Assembly (NCBI RefSeq): GCF_904849725.1
Contig: NC_058520.1
Coordinates: 324,705,186 to 324,769,185 of the forward strand
Direction: 5' to 3'
Source of the DNA: Hordeum vulgare subsp. vulgare
Taxonomy: Eukaryota; Streptophyta; Magnoliopsida; Poales; Poaceae
Length of the DNA: 64,000 nt
Shown here in pieces: positions 45,285 to 58,500 of the stretch (its first letter is position 1; the number at the start of each line of letters is the position of its first letter). Position numbers and translations under genes: made by a program. Below the pieces are notes generated by a model, which had not been told where the DNA came from, made no database searches, and was given only the letters and a program-made list of their open reading frames with translations.

Positions 45285-46806
45285 GCATTGGTATGGTCAA
45301 TCCCCTTGGCTTGTGCCAAGCTTGGGGGAGTTGCCCCGGTATCGTATCACCATCACATCTTTTGCCTTTACCTTTGTTTTAGTTTTCCTTTTTAGTTTTC
45401 TCTTTTTTTCTAGTAGAGTAAAAGTCTTAGTGTTTTAGTCTTGAGTTTTGCCTTGTGTCACCCCCGATGTATTCTTGCTCGTGAGCCATATAATAAAGAG
45501 TGTCTTTGTTGAAGGGCTTTGCCTCTTGCCATGATCAGAAGAGTGAGAATAGAACAAAAGCATGAAAGATCATGTAATGATCTTATGGGAAGTGATGGCT
45601 TCACACATGAAAAGAATGAGGATTGAAACTTGTTGAGGGTAGGCAAACGTAGACCTTGGTCATTGTTGCAATTAATAGGAAGTGATAAAGAAGGAGAGGT
45701 TCACATATAAATATATCATCTCTGACGCCATCTATGATTGTGAACACTCACTAAACTATTGCATGCCTAGAAGTAGATGTTGGACAAGGAAGACAACATA
45801 ATGAATTGTGTTTTCTTGGCTCCCAACAATGTTATATGATTAGAGATCCCTTAGCATGTGACGATTGCTTCCACCTCATATTAGCCAAACCTCCCACACT
45901 AAGTAGAGATACTACTTGTGCATCCATAAACCTTCAACCCAGTTTTGCCATAAGTGTCCACCATACCTACCTATGGATTGAATAAGATCCCTCAAGTAAG
46001 TTGTCATCGGTGCAAGCAATAAAAATTTCTCTCTAATATGTATGATCTATTAGTGTGTGGAAAATAAGCTTTATACGAACCTATGATGAGGAGGACATAA
46101 CAGCGACAAACTGCATAATAAAGTTCTTTATCACACGGGGCAATATAAAGTGACGTTCCTCCGCACCAAGAGGACATGCATCCAAACCTCAAAAGCGCAT
46201 GACAACCTCTGCTTCCCTCTGTGAAAGGCCTATCTTGTACCTTTAATTTTTGCCCTTGAAAGATTCATGGTGATCTTCACCAATTCCTTGTTTTGCCTTT
46301 GTCTTGGCTACCGTCATATGCTTGGGAAAGATCTATATTCATATGTCAACTTGGAGGTGGGCATTAATGAATTATTATTGTTGACATTACCCTTGAGGTA
46401 AGCAGTTGGGAGGCAAAACTATAAGCCCCTATCTTTCACTGTGTCCAGCTGAAACTTTGATCTCATGAGTACCACGAGAGTTGTAGCAATTGTAGAGAAC
46501 GAAAGAATGATTGAGTATGTGGATTTGCTTTACAAGCTCTTATTGACTCTTTTTGATGTTGTGATAAATTGCAATTGCTTCAATGACTGTAGGCTATCGG
46601 TTGTTACTTCTCGGTAAGGTTCTTGATCCATGCTTTACTTTGTGAAGGAATTATCACTTTCGCATGAGAGATTATATGTTGGTATTGCTGTTCTGAGCTT
46701 GATCATGATCCATGCATGTTCGTATCTTGTTTTGTCGACACCTCTCTCCCTAAACATGTGGACATATTTATTGAGCTAGGTTTTCGCTTGAGGACAAGCG
46801 AGGTCT
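45285..46806 (+). other. Non-coding 3' interior of element F
   Basis: About 1.5 kb with no frame of note. It shares ordered conserved blocks with 12780-14118, including AAGTAGAGATACTACTT, a 6-bp-stem hairpin, and GGTGATCTTCACCA, a palindrome. Confidence 0.75.
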
Positions 46807-46820
46807 AAGCTTGGGGGAGT
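46807..46820 (+). other. Polypurine tract of element F
   Basis: AAGCTTGGGGGAGT immediately before the 3' LTR; it primes plus-strand DNA synthesis. Confidence 0.85.
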
Positions 46821-48343
46821 TGATATGTCCATTTTGCATCATGTTTTCATGTTGATATTTATCGCTTCTTTCGCTGTTATTTGACTTGATGGTACTATTC
46901 TTATGCCTTTTCTCTCTTATTTTGCAAGGTTTACTTGAAGAGGGAGTATACCGGCAACTCGAATTCTGGCCTGAAAGTGGAGCAAAGTTGAGATACCTAT
47001 TCCGCGCAACTCCAATCACCGTGAAAACAAACGGAGATTTTGCCCAATTTATAAAAAATACTGGGCCGAAGAAGTGCCGGAGGGGCACCAGGGGGTGCCC
47101 ACAAGCCTGCACGGCGTGGCCACCCCCCAGGCCACGATATGGGGGCTTATGGGCAGCCCACTGGCCCACTTGCTCCCCTCTTTTGCTATATGGAGGGTTT
47201 GGTCCAGAAAAAAAATCATAGGGGAGATTTTTCGTTGTTTCGCTGCCGCCACGAGGCGGAACTTGAGCAGAACCAATCTAGAGCTCCGGCAGGACGATCC
47301 TGCCAGGAAAACTTCCCTCCCGGAGGGGGAAATCATCGCCATCGTCATCACCAACACTCCTCTCATCAGAGGGGACTTGTCATCATCAACATCTGCATCA
47401 GCACCATCTCATCTCCAAACGCTAGTTCATCTCTTGTAACCCATCTCGCTCTCGCGACTCCGATTGGTACTTGTAAGGTTGCTAGTAGTGTTGATTACTG
47501 TTTGTAGTTGACGCTAGTTGGATTACTTGTTGGAAGAGTTTATGTTCAGATCCTTGATGCTACTCATTAAACCTCTGATCATGATTATGATTATGCTTTG
47601 TGAGTAGTTACTTTTGTTCCTGAGGACATGGGATAAGTCATGCTAATAATAGTCATGTGAATTTGGTACTCGTTCGGTATTTTGATATGTTGTATATTAT
47701 TTTTCCTCTAGTGGTTTTATGTGAACGTCGACTACATAACTCTTCACCATTATTTGGGCCTAGAGGAAGGCATTGGGAAGTTGTAAGTAGACAATGGGTT
47801 GCTAGAGTGACAGAAGCTTAAACCCTAGTTTATGCGTTGCTTCGTAAGGGGCTGATTTGGATCCACTAGATTAATGCTATGGTTAGACTTTGTCTTAATT
47901 CTTCTTTCGTAGTTGCGGATGCTTGCGAGAGGGGTTAATCATAAGTGGGATGCTTGTCCAAGTAAGGGTAGTACCCAAGTGCCGGTCCACCCACATATCA
48001 AACTATCAAAGTAGCGAACGCGAATCATATGAACATGATGAAAACTAGCATGACAGAAATTCCCATGTGTCCTCGGGAGGGTTTTTCCTCCTATAAGACT
48101 TTGTCCAGGCTTGTCCCTTGCTACAAAAAGGATTGGGCCACTTTGCTGCACCGTTGCTACTTTTGTTACTAGTTGCTTGCTACGAAGCATCTCACCACAC
48201 AATCACTTGTTACCGACAATTTCAGTGCTTGCAGATTTTTCCTTGCTGAAAACCACTTGTCAGATCCGTCTGCTCCTCGTTTGGTTTGACACTCTTACTT
48301 ATGGAAAGGACTACGATTGATACCCTATACTTGTGGGTCATCA
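46821..48343 (+). repeat. 3' LTR of element F
   Basis: 1523 bp, TGATATGTCC to GGGTCATCA, followed by the duplication TGCGC. It keeps the leader segment (GGGCTTATGGGCAGCCCAC, about 47143) that the 5' LTR lost. Confidence 0.93.
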
Positions 48344-49081
48344 TGCGCCTATCGCGGGGCGGCAACAGAACGCTCGGACGACGAAGAAGACGACCTGCCT
48401 TGCAAGGACCCACGCAAGAAGAAGATGGAGCTCCTCCCCACGAAGCTCCTCGGGGCTTCGGGCTCCGTGTCGGGCGACGGGGACATGCCTCCCGTCGCAT
48501 AGGAATGTGCGCTCGGCGCCGCCCTTGGGTCAGAGCTAGGGGCTCCCACCGGGGATGTCCCTGGTCTGACCAGTGAGGCAGGGGCGGTGTTCGAGCAAAT
48601 CCCGAGGACGCGCTCTAGAGCACGTCAACCCAGCTCCCGTGAATCCGCCGTCAGAGCAATCCAAGAGCTTCGAGAGGCCCAGGCCATGCGACGAGGTGAC
48701 TGCCCTGCACCACTAATCAGAGTCGCCATCGTCGGCATAGTTAACCAGCCCAGCATCTGCATAAACACGCCTCTAACCAACATAGCCACGGCATACGGTC
48801 CCTTCTGGCCTACGCTGGTTGGCTACCGGTGGGAGTACCCGGACGCCAATGCCTTCATGTCCTTCGGGCTGGGGAACGCGGCTGTCACCTACCAGAGGCT
48901 CCAGCGGGCCATGCTCGTACCCCGCCTGCTGGGGCGCCGCGAGGAAGAGGAGGAGATGCTCGGGCCAAGCGAAGGCCCCGAGGCTCGGGTGGCGGCGGAC
49001 CCGTTAGGGTCGCGACCGCGGAGACAGGAGCTCAAGAGACAACGGCGCCATCGGTACTTCAGCAGAACGGCCGCCAGGTGA
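48344..49081 (+). pseudogene. Element B post-protease linker and RT-scrap frame
   Basis: After the duplication TGCGC, the protease linker of element B resumes (RSDDEEDDLPCKDPRKKKMEL) and stops near 48500. A 164-codon open frame at 48587-49081 follows (MFEQIPRTRSRARQPSS...). It contains FWPTLVGYRWEYPDANAF and FGLGNAAVTYQRLQRAM, the latter like the RT motif FGLKNAGATYQR, then a Glu/Arg-rich tail. The matching frame in element A stops right after TYQRLQ. No catalytic RT motif is present. Confidence 0.6.
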
Positions 49082-50690
49082 CTTTTTGTTGGCTATTGCC
49101 AGGTAACTTTTTGGTTCACCCCATCCGAGGGCACCCCCGGGGTCATTCGGCATCCCCGAGCCGAGGACACTCCTCCGGCTGCTACTTTCGTTTATGCATC
49201 ATTCGGCCTCCCCGAGCCCAGGACACTCCTCCGATCGAATTGTGTCCATGCAGATACGTAGCCTCGCTCCCAAAGAAGAAGAAGTCAATAGGGTTTGCCA
49301 ATGACCAAAACAAAATCAACTCAGTCCACCAATGACTAGGGTGTAGGGACACTCTCACGTATTAACGAACCGAGGCTGTATACGCCCAGAGCCCCCCAAG
49401 GATGTGGAGGGGTCCTTCCCACGCCTAGTGGAAGCCCTATGCTCCGCACTGGGAAGAAGCTCAGTCCACAAATGAGTCGGGGGTAGGGACACTCGCAAGG
49501 CCAAAGCATCCTCGCGACCTCCTATATACACCCCCACCGTGACACTCTCACGTAATAACAAGCAAAGGCTGTATACGCCCAGGGCCCCCCGAGGATGCGG
49601 AGGGGTCCACCCCACGCCTAGTGGAAGACCCATGCTCCACACAGGGTACAGATATGGGCAATCAACATAGTCCGCCAATGACTACGCCCTCAGTTGGCAC
49701 CAATGCAGTGCACCAATGACTGTGCCCACAACTGGCACCAAAACAACCCGTCAGCGGCTTCACCCTCGGCCGGCAAGGATATTAACACAGTCCACCCGCG
49801 ACTTCTCCCACGCCTAGTACGTGGGGAAAACAGCTGAAGGTATGGAGCCGCTCGCATGTCAAGGGGGATCCTTGAGCATCGCGACTAAGAGGCCTAACTG
49901 TGCCCGTAGCCCCTTCCCCCTTTGGGCCATCCTTGGTCGGTTCAATCACGGGAAGGTACGCGCGGGGCGTACCTTGCCAACGCAGAGCCCAGTGCGCTTG
50001 ACAAATCACTTCGGATCCCTTAGGAAGAACACTGGAGTCACTCGTACGTCAAGGGGGACTCTTGAGCATCTTGACTCAGGATCCTGGATTGTGCCCATAT
50101 CCCCTTTCCCTTTTTAGATGCCCTTTTCGGTTGGTTCAGCCGCAGGGAGGTACGCGCGGGGCGGGCCTTGCCAACGCAGAGTGCTGAAGGACTTCGAGAG
50201 TCTCAAATTATCGACTTCTTAGGAGGAACATTGGAGTCACTCATACGTCAAGGGGACCCCTGAGCATCGCGACTCAGGGGCCTAACCGCGCTTGTAGCCC
50301 CTTCCCCCTTTGGGTCGTCCTCGGTTTCCGGTCAGTTCAATCACGGGTAGTTACGCGCGGGGTGGGCCTTGCCGACGCGGAGTGTTGAAGATGTCCCATG
50401 TTTCGAAATCTTGGCCACGTTCTCCTCATGAGGGCAGCTCGCACGTCAAGGGGCGCTCGTGAGCATCATGACTCAGGAGCTTAACTGCGCTCGTAGCCCC
50501 TTCCCCCTTTGGGCCATCCTTGGTTTCTGGTCGGTTCAATCGCGGGAAGGTATGCACGGGGTGCGCCCTTCCAATGTGGAGTAACGCAACCAACATGCCA
50601 GGAACAAAGCGAGGAAAACGTTCAAGCATTCAGTTATTACAAACCATGACCAAGTTCATAAGAACGCAAATAAGTATAATGCCACCGTGA
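49082..50690. repeat. 3' tandem repeats of element B
   Basis: Same two families as in element A: two copies of the CCACCAATGACT...GACACTCTCACGTA unit (about 49325-49645) and four copies of the ACGTCAAGGGG unit (near 49857, 50046, 50245 and 50437), with spacing of 189-199 bp. Confidence 0.85.
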
Positions 50691-50730
50691 GGCACGATGT
50701 GCATTGCAGGAAAATAACAGGGACACGAAA

Positions 50731-51761
50731 TTAGGAGGAGCCGCCCCCGGTCGCCCCCTCCGCAGGGGGCTGGTCGGCGATGTCAGAGGCATCGTCTTCC
50801 CCATCATCGGCTGCACTGGCACATGGAGACGAGGGAGTTGTGACCCTGGCGAACCTCCTCACCAACGCCTCCAAAGGGCCCTTCACCGCCTCCGCGGTGT
50901 GGTCGCGGGCCTCGGCGGGGACCGGCACCGTCATGGAGCTTAGATCGAATCCGGGGTCGCGAAGATGAAGGTGGCTGAAGACGCGAGTCGCAACCGCGAA
51001 TAAGAGGTCGTGGTACTCGTTGTCCAAGACCTTGTCCACGTACGCGACAACAATCTCTAGCGCCGCGATGAGCCCCTTCGCAAGAATGGCAAAGCCGTCC
51101 TCCGGGGTGGCCAGAGGCTCGTCAAACTCATCCTGGCAGAGGGAGCGGAGCGCCGTGTGAAGCCTGAGCTCAACGTCAGGGAAGCAGGCCAACTCCGTAG
51201 TTTTCCTCTCCTCAGCCGCGGCGAGACCTTTCTCCCGGGCGTCAAGAAGGGTCTTCCTCGAGGCAACCTTCTTCTCCTGCTCTTCCAAGCGCGCCTGCTT
51301 CATGCTCAGGCTGCTCACGTCCTAGGACAGCTCTCCCTCCCTGGCGGCGAGCTTGGTCTCGCGGGACTTAAGTTCGCCCCCCTGCAGGCGACGCTGCTCG
51401 GCCAGCTTGGCTTGTTCTCATTGGAGGACGTTCAGGCGGGCTTCCACCTCTTCACGGCGTTCGACAGCCGCCTTGGCTTCCTTCAGCGCCTTCTACCACG
51501 CGGCGCGGGCTGCCTCGGCCTCCCTCTCGACCTTCCTCATCTCGAGTGTGAAATCACCCAGGGAGGTGAAGGCCGCATCCAAGACACCTTGGGTGAGCAC
51601 CGAGGTGTTCTGGACCTCCTCCAGAAGAGTCTCGAGCGCAGGCGCGGGTGGTTCTGCCGGAGGGGCAGGGCCACGAAGAACAAGGGGGCCCGAAAATTGC
51701 TCAACAATTGCGGGCATCAACACTTTGGGAGCCTGAGGACCCTCGCAGGCCTGCCCCCCTA
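50731..51761 (-). pseudogene. Antisense ORF of element B, 5' end cut by element G
   Basis: Minus-strand frame from the element G junction at 51761 down to 50731, with stops at about 51493, 51420 and 51324, then an open C-terminal 195 codons (51318-50731). It has the same order as in A: EREAEAARAAW and EEVEARLNVLQ coiled coil, EEQEKKVASRKTLLDAREKG, then ATRVFSHLHLRDPGFDLSS (about 50985-50925) and KGPLEALVRRFARVTTP, ending Gly/Ser-rich. The C-terminal half is better preserved than in A. It belongs to the Transposase_28-type antisense family of Tat/Retand elements; function unknown. Confidence 0.75.
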
Positions 51762-54700
51762 TGACAGCCCGAGACCGACGCTCCAGAACATTCCCCTTTT
51801 AGTCCATTGTTGTCTTGTGATTAGTTTGTTTGTTGCATTCATCATCGCATCATGCGCATCATCTGCATTGCCTCAGCATTCCATTGCCGCCATTTTTCAA
51901 AACTATATCCGTTATTAGTTGCCGGTTCTCTCCATTTTGTCGTTGACCGTTGGAGACCAACCACACACGCACGCGCCCGCGACATCATTAAATTCTGTTT
52001 TCGGGTTGCAACCTCCCTCTCATCCGCACCTAGCCCATCTACACAACCCAACCCGACACACCTAGCCTACCCCTCCATTCCAGACCGTCCGATCGAGATC
52101 CGACGGCCCGAAAACGATGCCAAACCCCCTCCTATTAGCTACCTCCTATCAATAGCACATGAAACCTAGCTAGACCAGCCCAACCCTAGCCCCATGGATA
52201 CAAACTCCCTCAATCCCCTTGCAGTGCCGCCACCCAACCAACAGTTCTCCTTGGATCGTGAGCGCCAGACTCCACCCACCAAATACCATGACCGAATCCA
52301 CAGCCACCCCCATCCCCTTCCCTGGACAGCTGGAGGTAATATCCAATTGCCGAGAGAGCTCCCCTGCAGCCTCCCAGATCCAGCTCCCCAGTTGAAGTGG
52401 AGCTCGATCCCGACCTCCTCCTACAAGCCTGCAGCCGCCGCAGTCGACCACCCGGTCAATCCCATGCCCAGGCCAGCCCCGTGCGCCCCTGATCCCTTCC
52501 CCTTGCAAGTGCTCTCCCTCTCTCCCCTGTCTATCAACTCTCTCCCTCTTCTACTTTTCTTCATGAACAACCATGGAGAGGAGCTGCAGCCGGTGGCCCG
52601 ATCTTCGCGTCTGCGCCGCCCCAAGCCACCTCGTCATTGAGAATGGAGCTCCCAGTCCTGGATCCGGTCGGTTCCTGTGTCTCCAGCCAGTTCTCGACAC
52701 CGGATCCTCATCCCTGACCACCTAGCGCTGTTGCGAGCACAGACATAGCTGAACCAGTTTCAGAGGGGTTCAGACCTAGCCCCGTTACAGTTTCAGTTTT
52801 GTCTAGTTTCAGATTCAGCGTGTGTTGATGTTCATCTAGCGAAGGCATCCCTTTTTACCACGAATACATCGTAGCCCAGCTCGTCACGATGTTCAACATC
52901 AAGCAAGTAGACCAGGGATCAAATCCCACCTGCTCCAATATACTTTTTCTCAGCGATTTTGCATTGTCTTTTATCTACCCTAGTTGTTATGTATAATAAC
53001 CAAATGCACATAGCACAAGGACACATCAAACCTTGCTGGTTAACCCAGGGCATTGTCATTGTGGAGATCTGGGGTTAAAATCCCAGTTGTGCCCCATATT
53101 ATTTTTCCCTTGTCGTTTTTTTGTATACGCTAGGAATTTTGCGAATTTCAGAAAAACCATTAACTTTAAAACACTTATAACTTTTTAACCGTGCCTTATA
53201 TGCAAACATCATAGATATGTAACTTGGCTAAAATTTCGTGTAGATTAATATTTTCCAAATTTCGTGCATATTTAAAACTGTTTCGCATGTTGTTTGCATT
53301 GGTTTGCGTGTGAAGGTGTTAGGATAGGTTTAATTCGTCGCTAGTGATCCATAGCTCCGTTGGAGATGATCCATATATGTAAAAGGATTAGAACAACACG
53401 CAGAATCATGGGAACCATTTTATTTTGCCGCTTAACAAACATAAAATGTTTATAGGTCAAATCTGGATAGATTTACAAAGTAAGACATGGGGTCAGTTCG
53501 GAGATGCTATATGTCATTTCTGACCTCATTTAAAATGCCTAGATAGGTAGATTAATTTGTGCTCACCCCTTGTCATGTTTAACAACATTTAATAATGTCG
53601 TGTACCTAATCGGGAATGAACTAAATATTTAAACATGGAGTTCCGTCAATATGCAACTCGTTGCATATTGAACTTCACTTAATGTGTAGTGTTTTGTGAT
53701 GTGAATTCCCATGACACGCATATCTGAAACTGATCATGCATCATATGTGAAGTGCATTGTGTCATGCATGTGCCCTGGTGAATATCGTGTGTTGATTCTT
53801 CTTTCTGGTTTGCTTCGTCTTGATACAGTTCCACAAGCATGTTGGAATGTGAGGATCCGTTTGACTACATCGGTTCGTCTGCTTCACGGTGTCATTATTC
53901 TTCCAAGCGGGATCCCAGGCAAGATGACCATTTCCCCATATATCATTACTATCATTGCCATGCTAGTTGTTCGTTTCTGTCGCTATGTCTCGTCGCCTAC
54001 CACATGTTAAATGTCAGCCTCTCAACTTTTCCATGAAAACCTTCAACCTGTTCACAACCTAGCAAACCACTGTTTAGCTATGTTACCGCTTGCTTAACCA
54101 TGTGTTAGCGTTGTTAGTTGCAGGTGCAGTTGCTTCCATGTGATAACATGGGTTCCTTGTTATATCACCTATATACTTGGTAAAAGGTGGAAGGCTCGGA
54201 CTTTCTAGCATGGTGTTTTGTTCCACCTTTGCCGCCTTAGTTTCGGCTACCGGTGTTATGTTCCATAAATGAGCGCTCCTAACATACTTGGGGTTGTTAT
54301 GGGGACCCCCTAGATTCTCGTTTTGGGATAAAGCTCGTATGGAAAGGCCCAACATTGGTACTATATTTGCCCAACATAATAATTCTATTAATACTAAAAA
54401 ACATAGGGTGTCATGAACCCGAGGAGTAATTCAACATAACACAGCGGGCAGTGTTGATGGTGTTGGTCCCAAATGGTCTACTTGCAGGGCCACCGCGAGG
54501 AAACTCGAGGTTTTGTTCTCGTAGCTAGTTTCATTCGGTTGTGTCCTGAGAACGAGATACGCGGCTCCTATCGGGTTCGTCGACACGCCGGGCGGCCTTG
54601 GTGGACTTGTTTTACCTTTCGCGAGCGTCTTGTGCGAGGGATTCTGAGGATGCTTTGGGTTATCTTGAAGTTGAGGTTCTCCAATAGGAACCCTAGGAGA

Positions 54701-55559
54701 TCACGTGTTTCCCTGATCGAGGTCATTCCGTCACAGCGTGTGGTAGCTTGTGATGAACTAGTTCGAGGACCCCTACAGGGTTAAATATTTCGGAAAGCCG
54801 TGCCCGCGGTTATGTGACAACATGGAAACTTTTTTTTAACATATGGTTCTAGATAACTTGAAGTTAACTTAACTAAATCTTGCCAACTGAATGCGTAACC
54901 GTGACTGTCTCTTTCGTGAGCTCCTTCTCCGATCGAGGACACGGTGGGGTTATGTCTGACGTAAGTAGGTGTTCAGGATCATTCATTTGATCATCTGTAG
55001 TTCATGTCCGCTGTGCGTAGATCTTCCCCCTCTTTATTCTTGTACTCGTAAGTTAACCACGAAATAAATGCTTAGTCGCTTGCTGGAGCCTCACCACTTA
55101 ACCATGCCTCACCCATTAAGCTTTGCTAGTCTTGATACCTTTGGAAATGAGATTGCTGAGTCCCTGTGGCTCACAGATTACTACAACACAAGTTGCAGGT
55201 ATAGGTAAAGGGTTACTTAACGCGAGCACGTTGATTGTTCATCTGGAGTTTCTTCTTCTTCTTCATCGATCTAGGATGGGTTCCAGGTGGGCAGCCTGGG
55301 ATAGCAAGGATGGACGTCGTTATTTTATCGTTTGTTTTCGTCCGTAGTCGTACCCTGCTCTTCTTCATGATGTATGTATGTACTGAACTAATGTGACTCT
55401 GATGTAGCATGTGGCAAGTGTAAGCCAACTCTTTATACATATATTTTCAGTACATGTACTTGTAAGGATATCCATTCTTGCGAAACGACGAGATGCATTT
55501 CTATCCCTGTCGAGGCCCTCGTGCTAAAATAAGGATAGGACCGCATCGTGGGCGTTACA
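51762..55559 (+). repeat. 5' LTR of element G (3798 bp)
   Basis: From TGACAGCCCGAG to GTGGGCGTTACA. The GC-rich leader part (52160-52740) has an open frame of 148 codons (52194-52640) that is not conserved as a frame in the 3' LTR copy, so it is not a gene. The TATA position is degraded here (CTATCAATAGC). Confidence 0.88.
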
Positions 55560-55562
55560 AGT

Positions 55563-55574
55563 TGGTATCAGAGC
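55563..55574 (+). other. Primer-binding site of element G (initiator-Met tRNA)
   Basis: TGGTATCAGAGC, an exact match to the common plant initiator-Met primer site, four bases after the LTR end. Confidence 0.9.
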
Positions 55575-58500
55575 AGTACCGACCTAGGAGCCCCCTTGAT
55601 TGATCGAACTTGGCCGAGTCGAGTCTAGTGAAAAAGCTGCTTTGAGTCTAGTTATATATCGGAGAGTAGGATTCTTTTTTCTCCTCTTCTATGCTCTGGT
55701 GAGGAATCTTGACGTAAGAATTTTAATCCTTCTCCTCTTCTCACTCCAAAAAAATTTAGGATCATGCGGATATTTTTGGAATCTATATGATGTCGATGTG
55801 ACGGAGTTCTTTCTTGGTGCCTCCTGTCTGACTTGAGTTCTTCCGGGGAGTTGAGCTCCACAGGATTCTCGAGCACATCGTTATCATTCAGATTTCTTAA
55901 TATCTCAGGACAAAGGATGTTTGAAATTTCTTCAATACTAGTAGTGGCGAGAGGTGTCCGGCTTCCCCGGTACTGGTGCAGATAGATCCGGATGTATCGC
56001 CACACTTAGTATCGTTGTGATTACGAGGGTCTCACATAGATGAGTTTTTGAGATCTCTGGTTATGTGTTGACAGATCTGTTACACTCGACGGGTTAGTAT
56101 AGGAGTTGAGTGATATATTACTCCTTGTATCCGTGGACCAGATTGTATGACCAGAAATTTCGGGAGTTCTTAGGTGGGAATTCAAGTAGTTACTTATAGG
56201 ACAATCTTCCAACAAATGCATGATGTTAGGTTGGGGTTGGGTATCTAGTGGATTCGTTTGTTCACGATTGTTTTATAGTGGTTCTCGTTGTGTCTTAAAG
56301 AGTACTTGTAGCTTGCTACGATTCGGGGACGCTTTGTATGTCGTGTGCACTGCCTTGTACATAATGGCTATTGTAGGTAGAGCCTGTGTGACCCTCATCC
56401 ACGAAAATATGAGACGGAATCTCTCATGAATTGTTCCGGCTTGTTTCGTAAGCCTCATCCTTTGTTTTATTGGAGTATGGGAATTCGAGTTGCTTCAAAG
56501 TCAAGTGGTGAATTCATATCTGTCCCAATAGGTGTTCTCATATTTTATTTATGGAATTAAAATTCTTTTTCTTAATCAAGTTGTCTTATCATTTTTTGTC
56601 AACCGGAGTCATCATGTCAATTCTTTTTCATCCCGTGTGCTTCTTTTCAAGTAATTCTATCCTTTTCAAGAATTGTAAGATCAATATATCATTTCTTTCC
56701 GGAGTTCATCTCATCTATCCCAAGTGGTCTTTGTTTTCCTCGCCCTCCCGCCCTTTTCTTTAGTGATTAGATTATCATCCTAGTGACTTCCTTTTCCGTG
56801 TTGCTTCTGCTATCTTCTCTTCTATGTGGTATGTGGTGATTCACTGTGAAGATTCTCAGGAGCTTCGTGTTCATCTTTATTCATTCTTTTTTATCTTCTC
56901 TAGTGAATTCAATTCAGTTATCCGTGTTCATGATATCCTTTTCGTCCTTAAATTCTTTCCCATGTTGAAAATTCTTATAAAGTCTTTCTTGTTTTTCATC
57001 TCTCCTTATTCTTTCCAGAATGTTGAAGTTATCTCAAAAGTTTCTTATTTTCAATGCTTTCAATTATTTTGAGGGTCCCAACCTCATCTAGTTTTTCTTT
57101 ATACCGGTGCAATCTCTCTTTCTAATCAATTGTTTCAGCGATGGTTTGTTTTGAGTGGGCTCATAACCCACAGGTTCTTCCCAGGATCTTATCTGGCTCT
57201 TGTAATCTTTTTTGGAGATATCTAATTCTTTTCAAATATGACGTAAGTATGGATTCCATCAGTCATATTCCTTCTTCGAGATCTATTCAGTTATTCTCAA
57301 CATTGGCTCAACCTTGCATATTCTTTATTCTGGAGTGTCTTAGTTAATTTTGGTGGTGTTCTGCTCATCATTTTTAGCTTGGAAGACCGAATGAGTGTTT
57401 CTTTCATATCTTGGTCCATTCTCTTGAACAGTCATCATTTCAGCTTTGTGTTATCATCTTGAACTGTTCTCGATCATGAGAAATTCCTTCCATGTCTGTC
57501 TGGTATATTAGTGAGTTGTTTTCTTTTCTTGATCTTCCGAAGGCCATCATTCGAGAAGATTTCTTCGTTCCCATCTTTCATGCTCAAATTCTTCTCAATT
57601 GTTGTCTCTTCGTTCGTCTCTCAATTATTTCGGTGCCTTGTTCAAGTTTTTTTTTCTCTCAGGTGGCTCATGATCTCTCCATTCTCATGTATCTCCGATC
57701 ATTCTTGTTATCCCCATTCTTTCCAATTGTTACCGGTGTCTCCCTCAAGATTTCCTCAAGTTTGTGCTCATATCTATCCTCAATCTTTTCAAGAAGAATA
57801 AGTGGTATGCTAAATTCGTTACTTGTCATCAATTTAACTAGATGATGGATAAGCATAACATCATTCTTATTCTTGTTTCATAGTGATTTCAATTCTTCTT
57901 CTCGAGTGGCTCATGATATCAATTTTCTATTCTATGTTGGTCATCTTCTTATTCCAAATTTCCAAGTTTTCTAAAGTATATCTTCGTGAACCTTAATCCA
58001 AATCTTTGCAAGGCCATAATCTTATTCTTTCCATCCTTCATATCTTTGCATCTTTGTTTTTGTAAACGGAGGTTCGTCTTGGTGGTTCTTTAAGATTTCA
58101 TTCATTCTCAAGTGTTCTTGAGGACCCTTGTTGGAGAACCTCAGGTGTTCTTTCTATTGCATTCCAAAGAGAAGTCTTTTCCCTTTATCCTTTGTGGTGG
58201 TGTTATAACATTCTTGTTAGTGGAGGAGCCTTGGAAAGAAGTTGTTTCAAGAAATAAAGATGTAAACCCACCAATTCTTTGATCATGAGATATTTCAACC
58301 CATGATTTCTTCATTGAGCTATCTTGGTTTAGACTTCACCTAAAGCTTTGTCTAAGGATTGTTGCTATTATGGTGTTGCCATTAATCCAAGTTTTCAGTG
58401 TTTCCTCTTCGTGTAAGAAGCTTGTCTATCTTGTTCCTCCCAATCAATCCTTGCTCCTGTTAGTGGCTGGTTTTCACATCATTATTTTGAAATGGTTTCC

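Larger units (their letters stand above)
38262..48343 (+). mobile_element. Element F: full-length Athila-lineage gypsy retrotransposon (Sabrina/WHAM-type)
   Basis: LTRs at 38262-39756 (1495 bp) and 46821-48343 (1523 bp), starting TGATAYGTCCATTTTGCATC and ending GGGTCATCA. A perfect 5-bp duplication TGCGC flanks it (38257-38261, 48344-48348). It has a tRNA-Asp primer site, gag-pro-pol in the order protease, RT, RNase H, integrase, an extra ORF3, a 1.5-kb non-coding 3' part, and the polypurine tract AAGCTTGGGGGAGT. The pol frame is long but carries three stops and changed catalytic residues, so the copy is dead. In the first 300 bp the LTRs differ at roughly 23 positions by hand count. Confidence 0.95.
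36392..51761 (+). mobile_element. Element B: second non-autonomous element of the A family, split by element F and truncated by element G
   Basis: Segments 36392-38261 and 48344-51761 together match element A in order: LTR, gag start, protease, RT scrap, two tandem-repeat families, antisense ORF. Relative to A it lacks the gag core (junction at about 37693-37700). Element F sits in the protease-linker region with duplication TGCGC. Element G cuts the antisense ORF at 51762, so the 3' LTR lies beyond the window. The 5' flank GATGC (36387-36391) is the candidate duplication in element D. Confidence 0.85.

Noticed and set aside
52194..52640. 148-codon Pro-rich frame starting MDTNSLNPLAVPPPN
   Set aside because: The same segment in the 3' LTR (60945) is frameshifted and stops early. 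It is an LTR leader with high GC, not a conserved gene.
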